The notes under the pieces are model-generated. The model was not told the DNA's origin and did no database searches. It saw only the letters and a program-made list of their open reading frames with translations. Below are positions 12,124-24,581 of a stretch of 64,000 nucleotides of DNA, piece after piece (positions within the stretch are counted from its first letter, which is position 1; every line of letters begins with the position of its first letter). The translations under genes and the position numbers were made by a program. This stretch comes from Liriodendron chinense. Taxonomy: Eukaryota; Streptophyta; Magnoliopsida; Magnoliales; Magnoliaceae. The stretch is from positions 3,410,001-3,474,000 of the forward strand of contig ML058477.1 in assembly GCA_003013855.2 (NCBI GenBank), written 5' to 3'.

Positions 12124-12591
12124 TTAGTGGTTGTACTCCAGATAGATCGCGAATGACAGTCTCCGATCTTCCTTCTCCTCTTCGAAGCGACACATAGGCC
12201 GGTAGCAGGAGGCCCCGCCTTTCAGCTCTGGTAATGGCGACATTCTCTGCTCTTCTATAGTGATATGTAAAGGGCTGTCCCCTGGGTGCGCAAGGGCGGC
12301 AATCGAGTTTGTAAGAACGTCCAATTGTATATTCTCTTATCTGGAGGTGTATATGATTGTACTACCTTAGAAACAGCGGATACGCCAGGTGGTGACATGG
12401 CGGCAACTCTGGCTCATATACTTTATCTTCGATTGCTAGTTGTCTGATGATTAATCGAAACTCACTTTATATCTGCAATGATCTGATACACATGTTTTGT
12501 GCTAATTGTAGATTGATAATTAGAGTGTGGTATTTGAATCCGTCGCTTGTGCAGGACAACAATATTGTAAAAGAAAATAAGAGTAGATTCT
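12124..12591 (-). pseudogene. Remnant of a Tat-type second RNase H domain
   Basis: Minus-strand translation gives LLFSFTILLSCTSD and TLIINLQLAQNMCIRSLQI, then, downstream in another frame, SIAALAHPGDSPLHITIEEQ. These match in order the second RNase H of element D2 (YSFTILSSC, ALIIGLQLARDMQIRSLQV, LAAALAHPGGSPLQVTIEE). Stops and frame changes show that it is dead. The large-LTR element at 12592 cut it just before the SFTI segment. Sequence on the far side (20223 onward) is only faintly similar. It lies on the same strand as element E further right and may be part of it. Similarity is clear, family assignment is good, parent element uncertain. Confidence 0.75.
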
Positions 12592-13747
12592 TGTAACGCC
12601 CCAGATTTTCGAGATTTATTTGAAAATTCATTTTTAATTTATTTTTTTTAATTATCGTACATTTACCGTTGATTTGCGAATAGCGGGACATCCGTAGGAG
12701 ATCCGATAGGGGACCCTTTACAAAAGTTGCTTAGAATGATCCCATAAACATCGTAGAAAGATCAGATTTCAAAAATCACGCACTTTTCATATAATTACGA
12801 AAATGCCATTAGTTAAACTTAAGTTCAGATGTCATTTTTAGTATTATAGTTTCTAACGATCACTTTCACGTAAAACACTGGATTTAAGCTTTTGGGTACA
12901 TATTAACCATACACATCAAATTTCAGCCCTTAAATCATAGTAGAAGTGGTCCGATTGTCAAATCAGCCCCTTAACCCTTGATTTTCATGTCCATCGAGTG
13001 AGGAAAGTAGATGGTTAGTCGTAGTCGAATATTTCTCTTCATATGAGTGACTTGGATCGTCTTTATCATGGACCAATAGTGTGATTTGAGTGCCCTACCT
13101 TGATAAGTCTCTTTCTTATGGGCGAAGTTATCCCGTTCTAGAAATTAACGAGTTACCAACTCTTTTTAAATCTGAACCTTTCAATTTACCCACTTCTCAC
13201 CATCAATCGCTTCTCAAATTTGGACCACTTATTATACTCATATGACTACGACTTTACACAAAATTTGGACCCCGATCTATAATCCTACACCGTTGAACCA
13301 CAAAGCCAGCACCTTCCTTTTCCGCCAAAAGTTGAAATTTCAGATCTAGGCATTTCTCACCATCAATCAACCACTAAATTTTGTACAATTGTTTGCCTAT
13401 CATGACTACATATTTTTCTAAAATTTGGGCCCTGATCATCAAGCGCAGACCGTTAATTGAGATCTAGCCCATTTTAGCACCCATTAGGCCATTTTCAAGG
13501 ATCGGCCAATCTAGAATGTGGATCATCAAGAAATTTACGTATTCTGACTTTACTCTTCGAGCTTAATAAGATGAACAGATTAGAATTGATCATAGATCAT
13601 CCGAATATTGAGATTTGAGAAACCCACCTCAAGAAGTTATTACACAAGACCTCGCACACCCTTCTTTTCTCTCCCCATGCGCACATCCCTCTCCATATTT
13701 CTACTACGCACCTCCAAATCCTTCTCCTAACCCTAGCCTCCATGCCC

Positions 13748-13802
<55 letters not shown>

Positions 13803-15428
13803 AGAAGAAGAAGAAGAAGAAGAAGAAGAGAGTTCTTTCTCATATTTTTCCAGCGGCTAGGATCTTCTACAACCATCTTCTTCTAAGTCCATCCTAAGGT
13901 GAGGATTTTCCTTCAAGCCTTTCATTAATAATATTATGATTATCATAAGTTTCTTTTGTGGCATGTGAAGTTGTTTTGTTTTGAATTGCTGATCCATATA
14001 ACATGAAGTTTAATGTAGGATTTGTAATTAATATCATTATATAATGATGTGATTCATTGTTTAGATTTTTTACTAAGAAGCATGTGTATTTGTGTTATAT
14101 ATCTTTGTGAAATCTATGCCCTTATTTTCTTAGTCCATGTATTACAAGTAACATTGCTTTTCATATTGTGATATGAAATATTTGTATAAGATCATCATAT
14201 GGACATCCCATTATTGTATACTCTTTGTCCCTAAGTTGGTAAAATTATTCGATGTAGAAAGATGGAACCCGTGAGAGGTGTCCATGATGGAAGAATATAT
14301 CTTGACTTAACTGAGAGAATGAAGTGATTGTTTGTTAATGGATCCTTATATGTACATGATGCTTGATTTGATCCATTTACAGTACATGTGTATTTTAATG
14401 AATTTGGTCATGATGTACAACATTGGCTTTTTGGGACATGATGAAATCATAAAACGGGACAATGAGTGGACACTAATGGTATACAAATTCTCATGAGCCG
14501 GGGTTGGTGCTATGGACACTAATCCCGTGCTGTCGGCTTATGTTGGGTTGCTTGCGACTCCCCATAGTGACCATTGAGTTTTATTTAAATCGGTTGTATG
14601 CGAAAACACTTAAATAAAGGTGAAACTAAAGTCATGCATTCACTTGGCTCCATGTGGGTGTACGGAATTGAGAATAGGCTAGAGCGTCCTACTTCTCCCG
14701 TACACTGTCACGTGTAGATTTGGGCTATGAGCGTCCCGTTTCTCATGTGGTCGGGCAAAACTATGGGCTTGTGCGTCCCAGGAACCTCTGGTGACTAGTG
14801 GCTAGCATGAAGTCGTAACAGGGAGTCTCCCACTTCATGTATTGTGATTCTAGCCAGGGTGCCTTAGCCAGAGCATGCATTCCATGCATCGCATTAACAA
14901 AGATTTTTAGTTGGTTGTTTTGATTTGATTAAGTGATAATATACTGCTTGCGTTTACTCTGTACCGTTATTATTATTCTTGATTTTCTTGGAGGAAATAT
15001 TCCCCACTATGATAGCGTTTAACGCTATCCCAAATACAATTTAGATGATGCAGGTGAAGATCCAGGTACTGAACACCCGATTTTTAAGGAAAAGAGTTCG
15101 ATGATTCGTACGATCACATGGCGGACGACGATGTTAGAGAAATTTATTAAATATTTCTTTTGAGTAGTTGATACATTTGTGGAATTGTAATAAGTCTTCA
15201 AGAGAAGACATGGTTTTGTATTTTAATTAATCAGTATGGATATTGGTTGGTTCCCTTATTTAAACATTGATGATGACGTAGTAAGTTTGATAGAATAAGA
15301 TGATAATTGTTTCCGCCATTGTGCTTGAATGCTATATTTTATTATTTTATAAATTAATTATTCCATAAATTACTTGGGAATTCGGCCGTCGTGTTATACA
15401 CGAGAGTCGAAAATCTCGGGTCGTTACA
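12592..15428 (+). repeat. 5' LTR of the large-LTR element (2837 bp)
   Basis: Same sequence as 17387-20222 wherever I compared them. Differences seen: one base (G at 14334, A at 19128) and the length of the AG/GAA microsatellite. The 81-codon ORF across the microsatellite (Arg-Glu repeats) is not a gene. Confidence 0.93.
13749..13828 (+). repeat. (AG)25(GAA)10 microsatellite in the 5' LTR
   Basis: About 25 AG units run into about 10 GAA units. The twin at 18544-18622 has about 23 AG and 11 GAA, which accounts for the 1-bp length difference between the LTRs. Confidence 0.85.
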
Positions 15429-15430
15429 GT

Positions 15431-15442
15431 TGGTATCAGAGC
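15431..15442 (+). other. Primer-binding site, initiator tRNA-Met type
   Basis: TGGTATCAGAGC lies two bases after the 5' LTR. It is the usual plant PBS complementary to the 3' end of initiator tRNA-Met. Confidence 0.85.
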
Positions 15443-17368
15443 ACAATTGGGACCTCTGGGTGAGAAGCCCAACCATTTTCATAATAAATATCCCTTAGGG
15501 CTTAGGTTCCCATGAAATAGAAACAAAAACACTTAGGTTCATCCCCCATTGGATGCATGAGATGTTTTGAATCTAGAGACTCAAACATAGGCCCCTTAAA
15601 ATCATTAGGATAGCCTATAAACGTAGAAATCTGTAAATTTTAGGATTTTTGGGAAGTGGATTCTCACTTTTTCTAGAAGTTTTGGAGCTCTCATCATTTT
15701 CTCATATTTAGATCAACGTTACGCTAAGTCATGGGATTTATCTCCCTTAAATTTTAAGGATAACTATTTTATTTTGAATTGTTTTTGTTAGGACAAATTT
15801 CCTGACCCTTTGCCAATATCAATACTAAGAATTATATTTTCGGAATTGATAAATTTTTAAAAAATTTTATACATATTTTTAACTCATTACCCAACACTTT
15901 CATAAAATTTCAGATCAATCCGACATTTAGATAAATCGTGAAAATTCTGTTAGTAGAGAAAATCTTACGCTGGAAACTGCTGGACTGTTACGTTTTTCAG
16001 ACTTTTAGAGGTCAGAATCATATCTTACCATAGGAATTTCATTCTGAGAAAAATTTGGGTGATTCTTCACCTAACCTTTAGATTACCCTCTAAATTTCAG
16101 GCAAAAAGCACGTTCGGTTTAAGAGATAAAATTCTAAGAGCGCTTATAAGTCCTGTGTTCCAGATTCGACACTATCCCAGTTCCTTAGCTTTGAAAACCT
16201 CTGAACCCCTTGTTTAGGCTTAGTTATTGTAATATGGCACCCTTAGAAGTACTTCATAGCATATTCTCATACATCCCTACGAATTTTAGGCCCAACTATG
16301 TTACTTTAGGTAGATTATCGTAACCATAAAATGCCATTTACCATCCCTCACATAGATCTTCGACCATGTCTAACAATGAAAGTAAATAAGATCTCGTAAG
16401 GTTTTAATGTTTTGTATTGTTGGATTTCAATTTAGTGATCTTTGTTGATGTTTTCTTTGTTGGAGAATACATGAAGGTCCCCACAATGTTAGACTAAATC
16501 GGCCACAGGGGAGGGCAGAACCATACCTAATATATTGTGTAAATGATTGGATCTTCGTTCAAATCCCGAGGGTCGACACTCGGAATTTCGAATGGATACT
16601 AATGAACTCAATGCTCAGATGCGAGTAGAAGATCTAAGTATCGGATCCGAATCTACTTGAACTGTTCACCCGTGATGTCGACACAATACAAATCGCATCC
16701 TTGTTCTAACTGGACGACTTTTATGCATTCTCTTGGAATGTGTGTGATTGTTTTTATTTGGATGACTAAAATAAGATAGATGTATAGACGATCCTAGGAT
16801 GTAGAAGCTTAGCCACTTAGACCCTATAAAGAGTTAGAATACGGTATCCCTAACCTCACCTTTCTGTCGCACTTTTAGCTATTAAAGAACTGTCGATGAT
16901 ATCTCATTCACTTTGTTATCCGCTTGTTTATCCACTCATTCAAGTGACCATCCGATCATGCCAACCTAATCAAACCCAGATCTATCTTTTAAACTCTTGA
17001 TCAGTCATTTCGTTAGCGATCAAACATCCTTGATAATTATCTAACCCTAATCATCTTAGATCCTTGACTATAAGAATACCTACCCAAACCTGAGAAATAT
17101 TAGGGCGCTAGATGATTGAATGATTTGAGAGACCAATCAATATATTCAGAACCATCTAGGAATCAGAGTGCGCAGTGGAAGCATGATAGGAAAGAAATTT
17201 GGAGGAGCTTGTAAAAATCGATGTCGAGTACGGATTTATTTTTAAGGGGGGTGGATTGTGTTCGCATCTGACCCGGAATAGTTCAGAAAGTTAGACGAGA
17301 AGTCATAAACTGAGATTGCCCTCAATCTTTTATCGACGATGCTTAGGAAACTTCGGGGACGAAGTTTG
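15443..17368 (+). other. Non-coding interior of the large-LTR element
   Basis: No frame of useful length and no gag, protease, RT or integrase motif on either strand. It probably holds packaging signals only. A polypurine tract copy occurs at 17240-17254, about 130 bp before the real one. Confidence 0.7.
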
Positions 17369-17384
17369 TTTTTAAGGGGGGTGG
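17369..17384 (+). other. Polypurine tract (with an upstream duplicate)
   Basis: TTTTTAAGGGGGGTGG sits just before the 3' LTR. The same words occur at 17240-17254 followed by ATTG instead of TTTG. Confidence 0.8.
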
Positions 17385-17386
17385 TT

Positions 17387-18542
17387 TGTAACGCCCCAGA
17401 TTTTCGAGATTTATTTGAAAATTCATTTTTAATTTATTTTTTTTAATTATCGTACATTTACCGTTGATTTGCGAATAGCGGGACATCCGTAGGAGATCCG
17501 ATAGGGGACCCTTTACAAAAGTTGCTTAGAATGATCCCATAAACATCGTAGAAAGATCAGATTTCAAAAATCACGCACTTTTCATATAATTACGAAAATG
17601 CCATTAGTTAAACTTAAGTTCAGATGTCATTTTTAGTATTATAGTTTCTAACGATCACTTTCACGTAAAACACTGGATTTAAGCTTTTGGGTACATATTA
17701 ACCATACACATCAAATTTCAGCCCTTAAATCATAGTAGAAGTGGTCCGATTGTCAAATCAGCCCCTTAACCCTTGATTTTCATGTCCATCGAGTGAGGAA
17801 AGTAGATGGTTAGTCGTAGTCGAATATTTCTCTTCATATGAGTGACTTGGATCGTCTTTATCATGGACCAATAGTGTGATTTGAGTGCCCTACCTTGATA
17901 AGTCTCTTTCTTATGGGCGAAGTTATCCCGTTCTAGAAATTAACGAGTTACCAACTCTTTTTAAATCTGAACCTTTCAATTTACCCACTTCTCACCATCA
18001 ATCGCTTCTCAAATTTGGACCACTTATTATACTCATATGACTACGACTTTACACAAAATTTGGACCCCGATCTATAATCCTACACCGTTGAACCACAAAG
18101 CCAGCACCTTCCTTTTCCGCCAAAAGTTGAAATTTCAGATCTAGGCATTTCTCACCATCAATCAACCACTAAATTTTGTACAATTGTTTGCCTATCATGA
18201 CTACATATTTTTCTAAAATTTGGGCCCTGATCATCAAGCGCAGACCGTTAATTGAGATCTAGCCCATTTTAGCACCCATTAGGCCATTTTCAAGGATCGG
18301 CCAATCTAGAATGTGGATCATCAAGAAATTTACGTATTCTGACTTTACTCTTCGAGCTTAATAAGATGAACAGATTAGAATTGATCATAGATCATCCGAA
18401 TATTGAGATTTGAGAAACCCACCTCAAGAAGTTATTACACAAGACCTCGCACACCCTTCTTTTCTCTCCCCATGCGCACATCCCTCTCCATATTTCTACT
18501 ACGCACCTCCAAATCCTTCTCCTAACCCTAGCCTCCATGCCC

Positions 18543-18593
<51 letters not shown>

Positions 18594-20222
18594 AGAAGAA
18601 GAAGAAGAAGAAGAAGAAGAAGAGAGTTCTTTCTCATATTTTTCCAGCGGCTAGGATCTTCTACAACCATCTTCTTCTAAGTCCATCCTAAGGTGAGGAT
18701 TTTCCTTCAAGCCTTTCATTAATAATATTATGATTATCATAAGTTTCTTTTGTGGCATGTGAAGTTGTTTTGTTTTGAATTGCTGATCCATATAACATGA
18801 AGTTTAATGTAGGATTTGTAATTAATATCATTATATAATGATGTGATTCATTGTTTAGATTTTTTACTAAGAAGCATGTGTATTTGTGTTATATATCTTT
18901 GTGAAATCTATGCCCTTATTTTCTTAGTCCATGTATTACAAGTAACATTGCTTTTCATATTGTGATATGAAATATTTGTATAAGATCATCATATGGACAT
19001 CCCATTATTGTATACTCTTTGTCCCTAAGTTGGTAAAATTATTCGATGTAGAAAGATGGAACCCGTGAGAGGTGTCCATGATGGAAGAATATATCTTGAC
19101 TTAACTGAGAGAATGAAGTGATTGTTTATTAATGGATCCTTATATGTACATGATGCTTGATTTGATCCATTTACAGTACATGTGTATTTTAATGAATTTG
19201 GTCATGATGTACAACATTGGCTTTTTGGGACATGATGAAATCATAAAACGGGACAATGAGTGGACACTAATGGTATACAAATTCTCATGAGCCGGGGTTG
19301 GTGCTATGGACACTAATCCCGTGCTGTCGGCTTATGTTGGGTTGCTTGCGACTCCCCATAGTGACCATTGAGTTTTATTTAAATCGGTTGTATGCGAAAA
19401 CACTTAAATAAAGGTGAAACTAAAGTCATGCATTCACTTGGCTCCATGTGGGTGTACGGAATTGAGAATAGGCTAGAGCGTCCTACTTCTCCCGTACACT
19501 GTCACGTGTAGATTTGGGCTATGAGCGTCCCGTTTCTCATGTGGTCGGGCAAAACTATGGGCTTGTGCGTCCCAGGAACCTCTGGTGACTAGTGGCTAGC
19601 ATGAAGTCGTAACAGGGAGTCTCCCACTTCATGTATTGTGATTCTAGCCAGGGTGCCTTAGCCAGAGCATGCATTCCATGCATCGCATTAACAAAGATTT
19701 TTAGTTGGTTGTTTTGATTTGATTAAGTGATAATATACTGCTTGCGTTTACTCTGTACCGTTATTATTATTCTTGATTTTCTTGGAGGAAATATTCCCCA
19801 CTATGATAGCGTTTAACGCTATCCCAAATACAATTTAGATGATGCAGGTGAAGATCCAGGTACTGAACACCCGATTTTTAAGGAAAAGAGTTCGATGATT
19901 CGTACGATCACATGGCGGACGACGATGTTAGAGAAATTTATTAAATATTTCTTTTGAGTAGTTGATACATTTGTGGAATTGTAATAAGTCTTCAAGAGAA
20001 GACATGGTTTTGTATTTTAATTAATCAGTATGGATATTGGTTGGTTCCCTTATTTAAACATTGATGATGACGTAGTAAGTTTGATAGAATAAGATGATAA
20101 TTGTTTCCGCCATTGTGCTTGAATGCTATATTTTATTATTTTATAAATTAATTATTCCATAAATTACTTGGGAATTCGGCCGTCGTGTTATACACGAGAG
20201 TCGAAAATCTCGGGTCGTTACA
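17387..20222 (+). repeat. 3' LTR of the large-LTR element (2836 bp)
   Basis: Near-identical copy of 12592-15428, ending CGTTACA before the target duplication ATTCT. Confidence 0.93.
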
Positions 20223-20227
20223 ATTCT

Positions 20228-22207
20228 CTTGACAATCGCTTCGGGTGTTACTTAGCTCAATATCCCCCTTGATGCTGCGGGTCATGCTGAGCCTACCCTC
20301 CCTCCTCGGGGATATTCATATTTAGATATGTGACTCATAGCTCTTCGAGGATTCCCGTGCTCACTCCTCACAGTTCACTATCGGTAGGTTACCCGCCATC
20401 TTCAGTTAAATCCTCTAAATCGACTTTGCCTACACAACTCATTGTTACCAAGTTCACTTACCATACATCCGGGCTTGCCCCCAGTCATTCTCTCTTCTTA
20501 TAGACTTTGTCATTTTCCTCATATGACTCGTTAGCTTCAAATACAAAAGACACATGACTTGCATGACCTTCTTACTGGCCTCGCTCTATCTTCCCATCTT
20601 GACAGGTTGCAATCCTTCTTGAGGGATCACGATCTCCTTTCTGCTAAAGGTTATGCTATCTGAGACCGAGCAAAATGTGTTTAACGGCTTGCACCATTGA
20701 AGATGAAAGGTTTGACTGGTTTGGAAATCTCCTATCTTTCAAGCATTCAAGTCTCTAGGTATCTGTCTGGATAGAACCGACTAACTGATAATCTTGATTC
20801 GCGATGTGACCTAGTGAACAACTCTTCCTCATAACATAAGATTGAATATAAGTCTGTTCGAGAATGATCTAGCCTTAGATGTGAGCGAAAGAATAGTTCT
20901 ATTTTTTATATAGATTGAAGAGTAACACCTTTTGAGGACTAATCCCATCCCACAACGTAGGTCAGTGGACACCTCCTCTTTGTAATATGCTTTAGATGAT
21001 AATATTATCTGAAGGATAATTCTAGGTGTAACATGAAGCGGCTAATGATTTCAGCTGCGATGCGAGCTGAAAGATAATTACATTTCTGATGGGAACTGAA
21101 GAACGATACTATCTCGTAATATAGGCTGAAGAATAATTTCTCTTTCTAACAGAGGCTGAAGAATAATATTGCCTTGTGATGTAGGGTGGAGAATAGTTTT
21201 AATTGCAGATGGAAGTTAAAAAAAATAATGATAATATTTCCTTGTGATATAAGCTAGATAATAATTCTCTTTCGAATATATACCAAAGACATGATTCATA
21301 TTCTAAGAATAATCCATATTCACGACGTGAACTAAAGAATGATCTTGTATTGAATACGAGTAGCTTTAGATGCAACATAAAGAAGTGAACCGTTTCATAA
21401 TTGACATGGAGAAGCGAATAATTCCATAAGACGTGCGAAGAGATTAATGATTCCATATGCAACATAAGGTGACGAACGATTTCACATGTGGTACAACGTG
21501 ATAAATGATTCCAGATGCAATATGCCGTGTTGAATGGTTCCTTGTACAATGTGAAGATGCGAATGATTCCTCATGTAATATAGAGAGCTGCATGATTCCA
21601 TAGGTGATACGAAGAGTTGCAAAATTTATATACAATACAGAGAGCTGCCTCTTGAAGATACAAAATATCAGGTCTGTCATTGCTTTATAAGAGAAGATTC
21701 AGTTTATACTCATGACCTGGAGTATTATATGAGATTCAATTTAGGCTCGTGACATGGAGTATTATATTGGGATTGCTGGCTTGCCCCCAGTATTTTATTC
21801 TCTACACTTGGGCTTCTCATCGTGTGTCGGGCTTGCCCCCAGTGTATCCGACTCATCGCCTTACAAAATAATGTTCTCCAAGGAACCAGGCGCATAAGGA
21901 TGTAAGACAAAAAATGATCTGGATCAACCATTGCAATAATACTCCACTTGAGTCTGGAGAAATATAAAATCTGTCTCTATCTTTGCTTCTGGCTCAGCCA
22001 TTGCAAGACACCTTGTGCTTCGGTCTTAGAGAAGAGTAAAGAAAGGAAGAAATAATTCTTCTTTTTCGCTTCATTTTTTGGATTTGCATGCCACATTGGG
22101 TTCGGGATTCTAATAACTGACTCATTAGTGAAGGGGGAATAGTTGAAGGAATTGATAGAGAGCCACGTGCTAAGAGACATCTAAATTCTCCAATTTTGTT
22201 TGAAAGC
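20228..22207. other. Old degraded sequence between the large-LTR element and element C
   Basis: No gene is supported. It holds two runs of about 30-bp tandem units (separate entry) and thrice-repeated GGGCTTGCCCCCAGT (about 20470, 21778, 21828). The junction with the Athila-like element C is somewhere between about 21930 and 22208 and shows no LTR. Confidence 0.45.
20870..21660. repeat. Degenerate minisatellite, about 30-bp units, two arrays
   Basis: From about 21059 the units read GATGCGAGCTGAAAGATAAT, GATGGGAACTGAAGAACGAT, AATATAGGCTGAAGAATAAT, AACAGAGGCTGAAGAATAAT and so on, with 29-30 bp spacing. From about 21370 a second array has units such as GCAACATAAGGTGACGAACG and ACAATGTGAAGATGCGAATG with a similar period. 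The minus-strand ORFs here only translate the repeat. Confidence 0.6.
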
Positions 22208-24581
22208 ATGGCTGCAAATCAACCCAACCCTATGGCCAATCAAAATCTAGGCCAAAACTAAATCGAAACGGGAGAAAATGTAGTTGAGAATGTTCCCAGA
22301 CCCAGAACATTACGTGATTACTTGCAACCAGTAAGAGCGAGCACTCCCTCATACATAGTTTTTCCATAAAATGCAGGGAACATACATTTGAAACCGAGAG
22401 TAATCCAACTCCTCCCCAGATTCCATGGCCTAGACAGTGAAAGAGCCTATCAACATCTTAAGGAATTTGATGAGGTGATAGCCACAATGCACTTTGCAAA
22501 TGTAACCAACGATGTGGTGAGACTCAAATTATTTCCTTTTACCCTTAAAGAGAAAACTAAAGGTTGGCTTCATGCATTAAGGCCAAGATCAATTAGCACA
22601 TGGACTGATATGACTAGGGAGTTTATTAAAAAGTTCTTCCCTCCTCACAAAATGATCATGTTGAGGCGCCTTATCATGAATTTTGCACAAAAGGAGGATG
22701 AGACCTTCTTCCAATGTTGGGAGAGTGTTGAGCTCTTAATTGTGTATATTCTAACCCCAATTCGTCACTCATTTTGTATGGTTTTCATGATTTAAAGACT
22801 AATCTAATGCATGGATTTGTGATTGTAGGAATGAGAGGGAGACTTCACTAATTCATAGTTAAAAGAGTCACTTTGTATGCATTGAAGATCAATAGAATAA
22901 GTGCCAAAAGGTGGGGAAAGAAGAAAAAAGAAAGAAGAGAAAAAGAAGAAAATATCCCAAGACCTGTCCCAAGACCGGTCGCCAGATAGGTCTACATAGC
23001 TAGATCGGTCGCCAGACAGGTCGAGATGAGTCCAGAGAAACATTACTTGCTGGACTATTTTTGATGTTTTGAGACCGGTCGTGCGACCGGTCGTCCATGG
23101 GCTCAGATCGGTCGTCCGACCGGTCGGCAGCGTAACAGAGCTTGTCCGTGAAGCTCCGATTTTCTCTGTGCAATTGCGTGATTTCTTGCGCAATCTGGAA
23201 TCTTCCACACCAATCTATAAAAGGACACCTACAGCCTCTTCCTAGGCCATCTAGTAACGTTGGGAGCAAAGGATTCAAGACCTAGGAGGCTTCCTAGCTT
23301 CCTACAACTAGTTTTCTTCTTCTTCTAGTTCTAGTTCTAATTTTCTTTTTAACATGCTTTTAATTAGCTAACCTCTTAACTAGAGCTAAGAGGTGAAGCT
23401 TATAGCTTAATTAGATGTTTTAATTCATTTTATTGGTTTCAAGTTTGGATTTATTGAAGAATAATGGTTTGAAGTTTAAATAAAGTTCTAAGTAGTTTTT
23501 CTCTTAATCTTTTGATGGCTCATGGATGTTTAGAAGAATTGCTTGAGTTCTTAATTGTTCTTGAATGATTCTAGACCTGTATGCTCCGAGGAATTGGATT
23601 CAATACGCTCTAGACCTTTGATCCTCATGTGGGAGCTTCAAACCAAAGTTTTACCTTTTTGTTCTAAAATCTGAATATTGTGTTGATTGTTCATATGATT
23701 TGAATGAAGTTCAAATCATAATATAGTCAAGTCTTGTGACAAGGTTTGATGATTATTATGGTTATGATCTTAATCTATTGGAATTAGGATTGACCTATGC
23801 AATTGAGTGTACTCAAGTCCTAACTTGAATTGAGGGAATCATGTTGATGAACAACACATGTGTTGGATTGCTTTGATAATACAACCGCTCTATCATCCGG
23901 CTAGATAGGACTTAATTTTGATTCTAGTTAAGTATTGAGAAACCATAGTGAATTATGCATCTAAGGAGAGCTATAAGTGGATCCTTGATGCTCTAGTTAC
24001 CTTTTCATTATCAGATTTTCCTGTTTCATGTTTAAAAACTGATTTCACAAACCTCTTAAATTCTAGTTATTAGGATAGTTGGAATTGTTTACTTCCTTCC
24101 CTGTGGATCGACCTCGGTCTTACCGAGATTATTACTACATTGCAACCCTACACTAGGGAAAGCGAACGGAGAGGTTCAAGGACTTGTTAAATGCATGCCC
24201 ACATCATGGCTACGAAATTTGGCGGGTAATAAGCTTTTTCTATGAAGGACTACATTCACCCATGAGCCAATTCGTAGAGATAATGTGTAATGGAGAATTC
24301 ATGAATAAGGAAGTCGAGGAAGCATGGGACTATTTTGATGAATTGGCCGAGAATGCACAGTCTTGGGATACATCTAGACCAACAAATTCTAAGACAAGTC
24401 AACAAAAGGAAAAGGGAGGAATTTATGTTCTCTCAGAAGAAGATAACATAAGTGCACGTGTGGCTAGCCTCACAAGAAAAGTCGAGGCCATGGAATTGAA
24501 GAAAGGAGAGACGATCAACTCAAAAGACGTTGAAACTATTTGTGGAATTTGTGCCAGAAATCAACATGCAACACAAGATTG
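22208..24581 (+). pseudogene. Gag, N-terminal and middle part (Athila-like), interrupted
   Basis: Gag forms the particle that packages the element's RNA. The first ATG is at 22208. Stops occur in frame at 22259-22261 and again shortly before 22388. The capsid-like region reads PRFHGLDSERAYQHLKEFDE and LKLFPFTLKEKTKGWLHAL. At 22726 a 1443-bp solo LTR enters after the Cys-Trp-Glu codons, and the same domain resumes at 24174 (RFKDLLNACPHHGYEIWRV, CNGEFMNKEVEEAWDYFDEL). A zinc knuckle CGICARNQHATQDC (C-x2-C-x4-H-x4-C) follows at about 24546-24584, and the second solo LTR cuts through its last codons. Dead gene, clear family. Confidence 0.85.
22726..24168 (+). mobile_element. Solo LTR of the X/C family in gag (TSD GAGAG)
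   Basis: The 1443-bp segment starts TGTTGAGCTCTTAA and ends GCGAACG, matching the C 3' LTR (32047-33591) and, in reverse, the X LTRs (37878-39153, 62469-63759). GAGAG lies at 22721-22725 and 24169-24173. There is no interior and no partner LTR, so it is a solo LTR left by recombination. The terminal CA has become CG. It contains GACCGGTC words at about 22970-23120 and a TATA box (TCTATAAAAGG) at about 23214-23224. Confidence 0.9.

Larger units (their letters stand above)
12592..20222 (+). mobile_element. Young large-LTR non-autonomous element (LARD-like, Tekay-related ends)
   Basis: Two direct repeats (12592-15428 and 17387-20222) start TGTAACGCCCCAG and end TCGGGTCGTTACA. A PBS follows the first and a polypurine tract precedes the second. 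The 5-bp duplication ATTCT lies at 12587-12591 and 20223-20227. The interior (15429-17386) is 1.96 kb and has no gag or pol. Very long LTRs around a short non-coding interior define LARD-type elements, which must borrow proteins. The TGTAACGCCCC start and the 'cttcggggacgaagttt' phrase before the 3' LTR are, from memory, typical of Tekay/Del chromoviruses. Orientation follows PBS and PPT order. Confidence 0.93.

Noticed and set aside
13615..13860. 81-codon ORF with Arg-Glu and Glu repeats, also at 18410-18691
   Set aside because: It lies in the LTR and is the translation of the AG and GAA microsatellites; the two copies even end in different frames.
21199..21680. Minus-strand ORFs with His/Leu-rich repeats
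   Set aside because: They read the 30-bp minisatellite; the repeated phrases are an artefact of the repeat.
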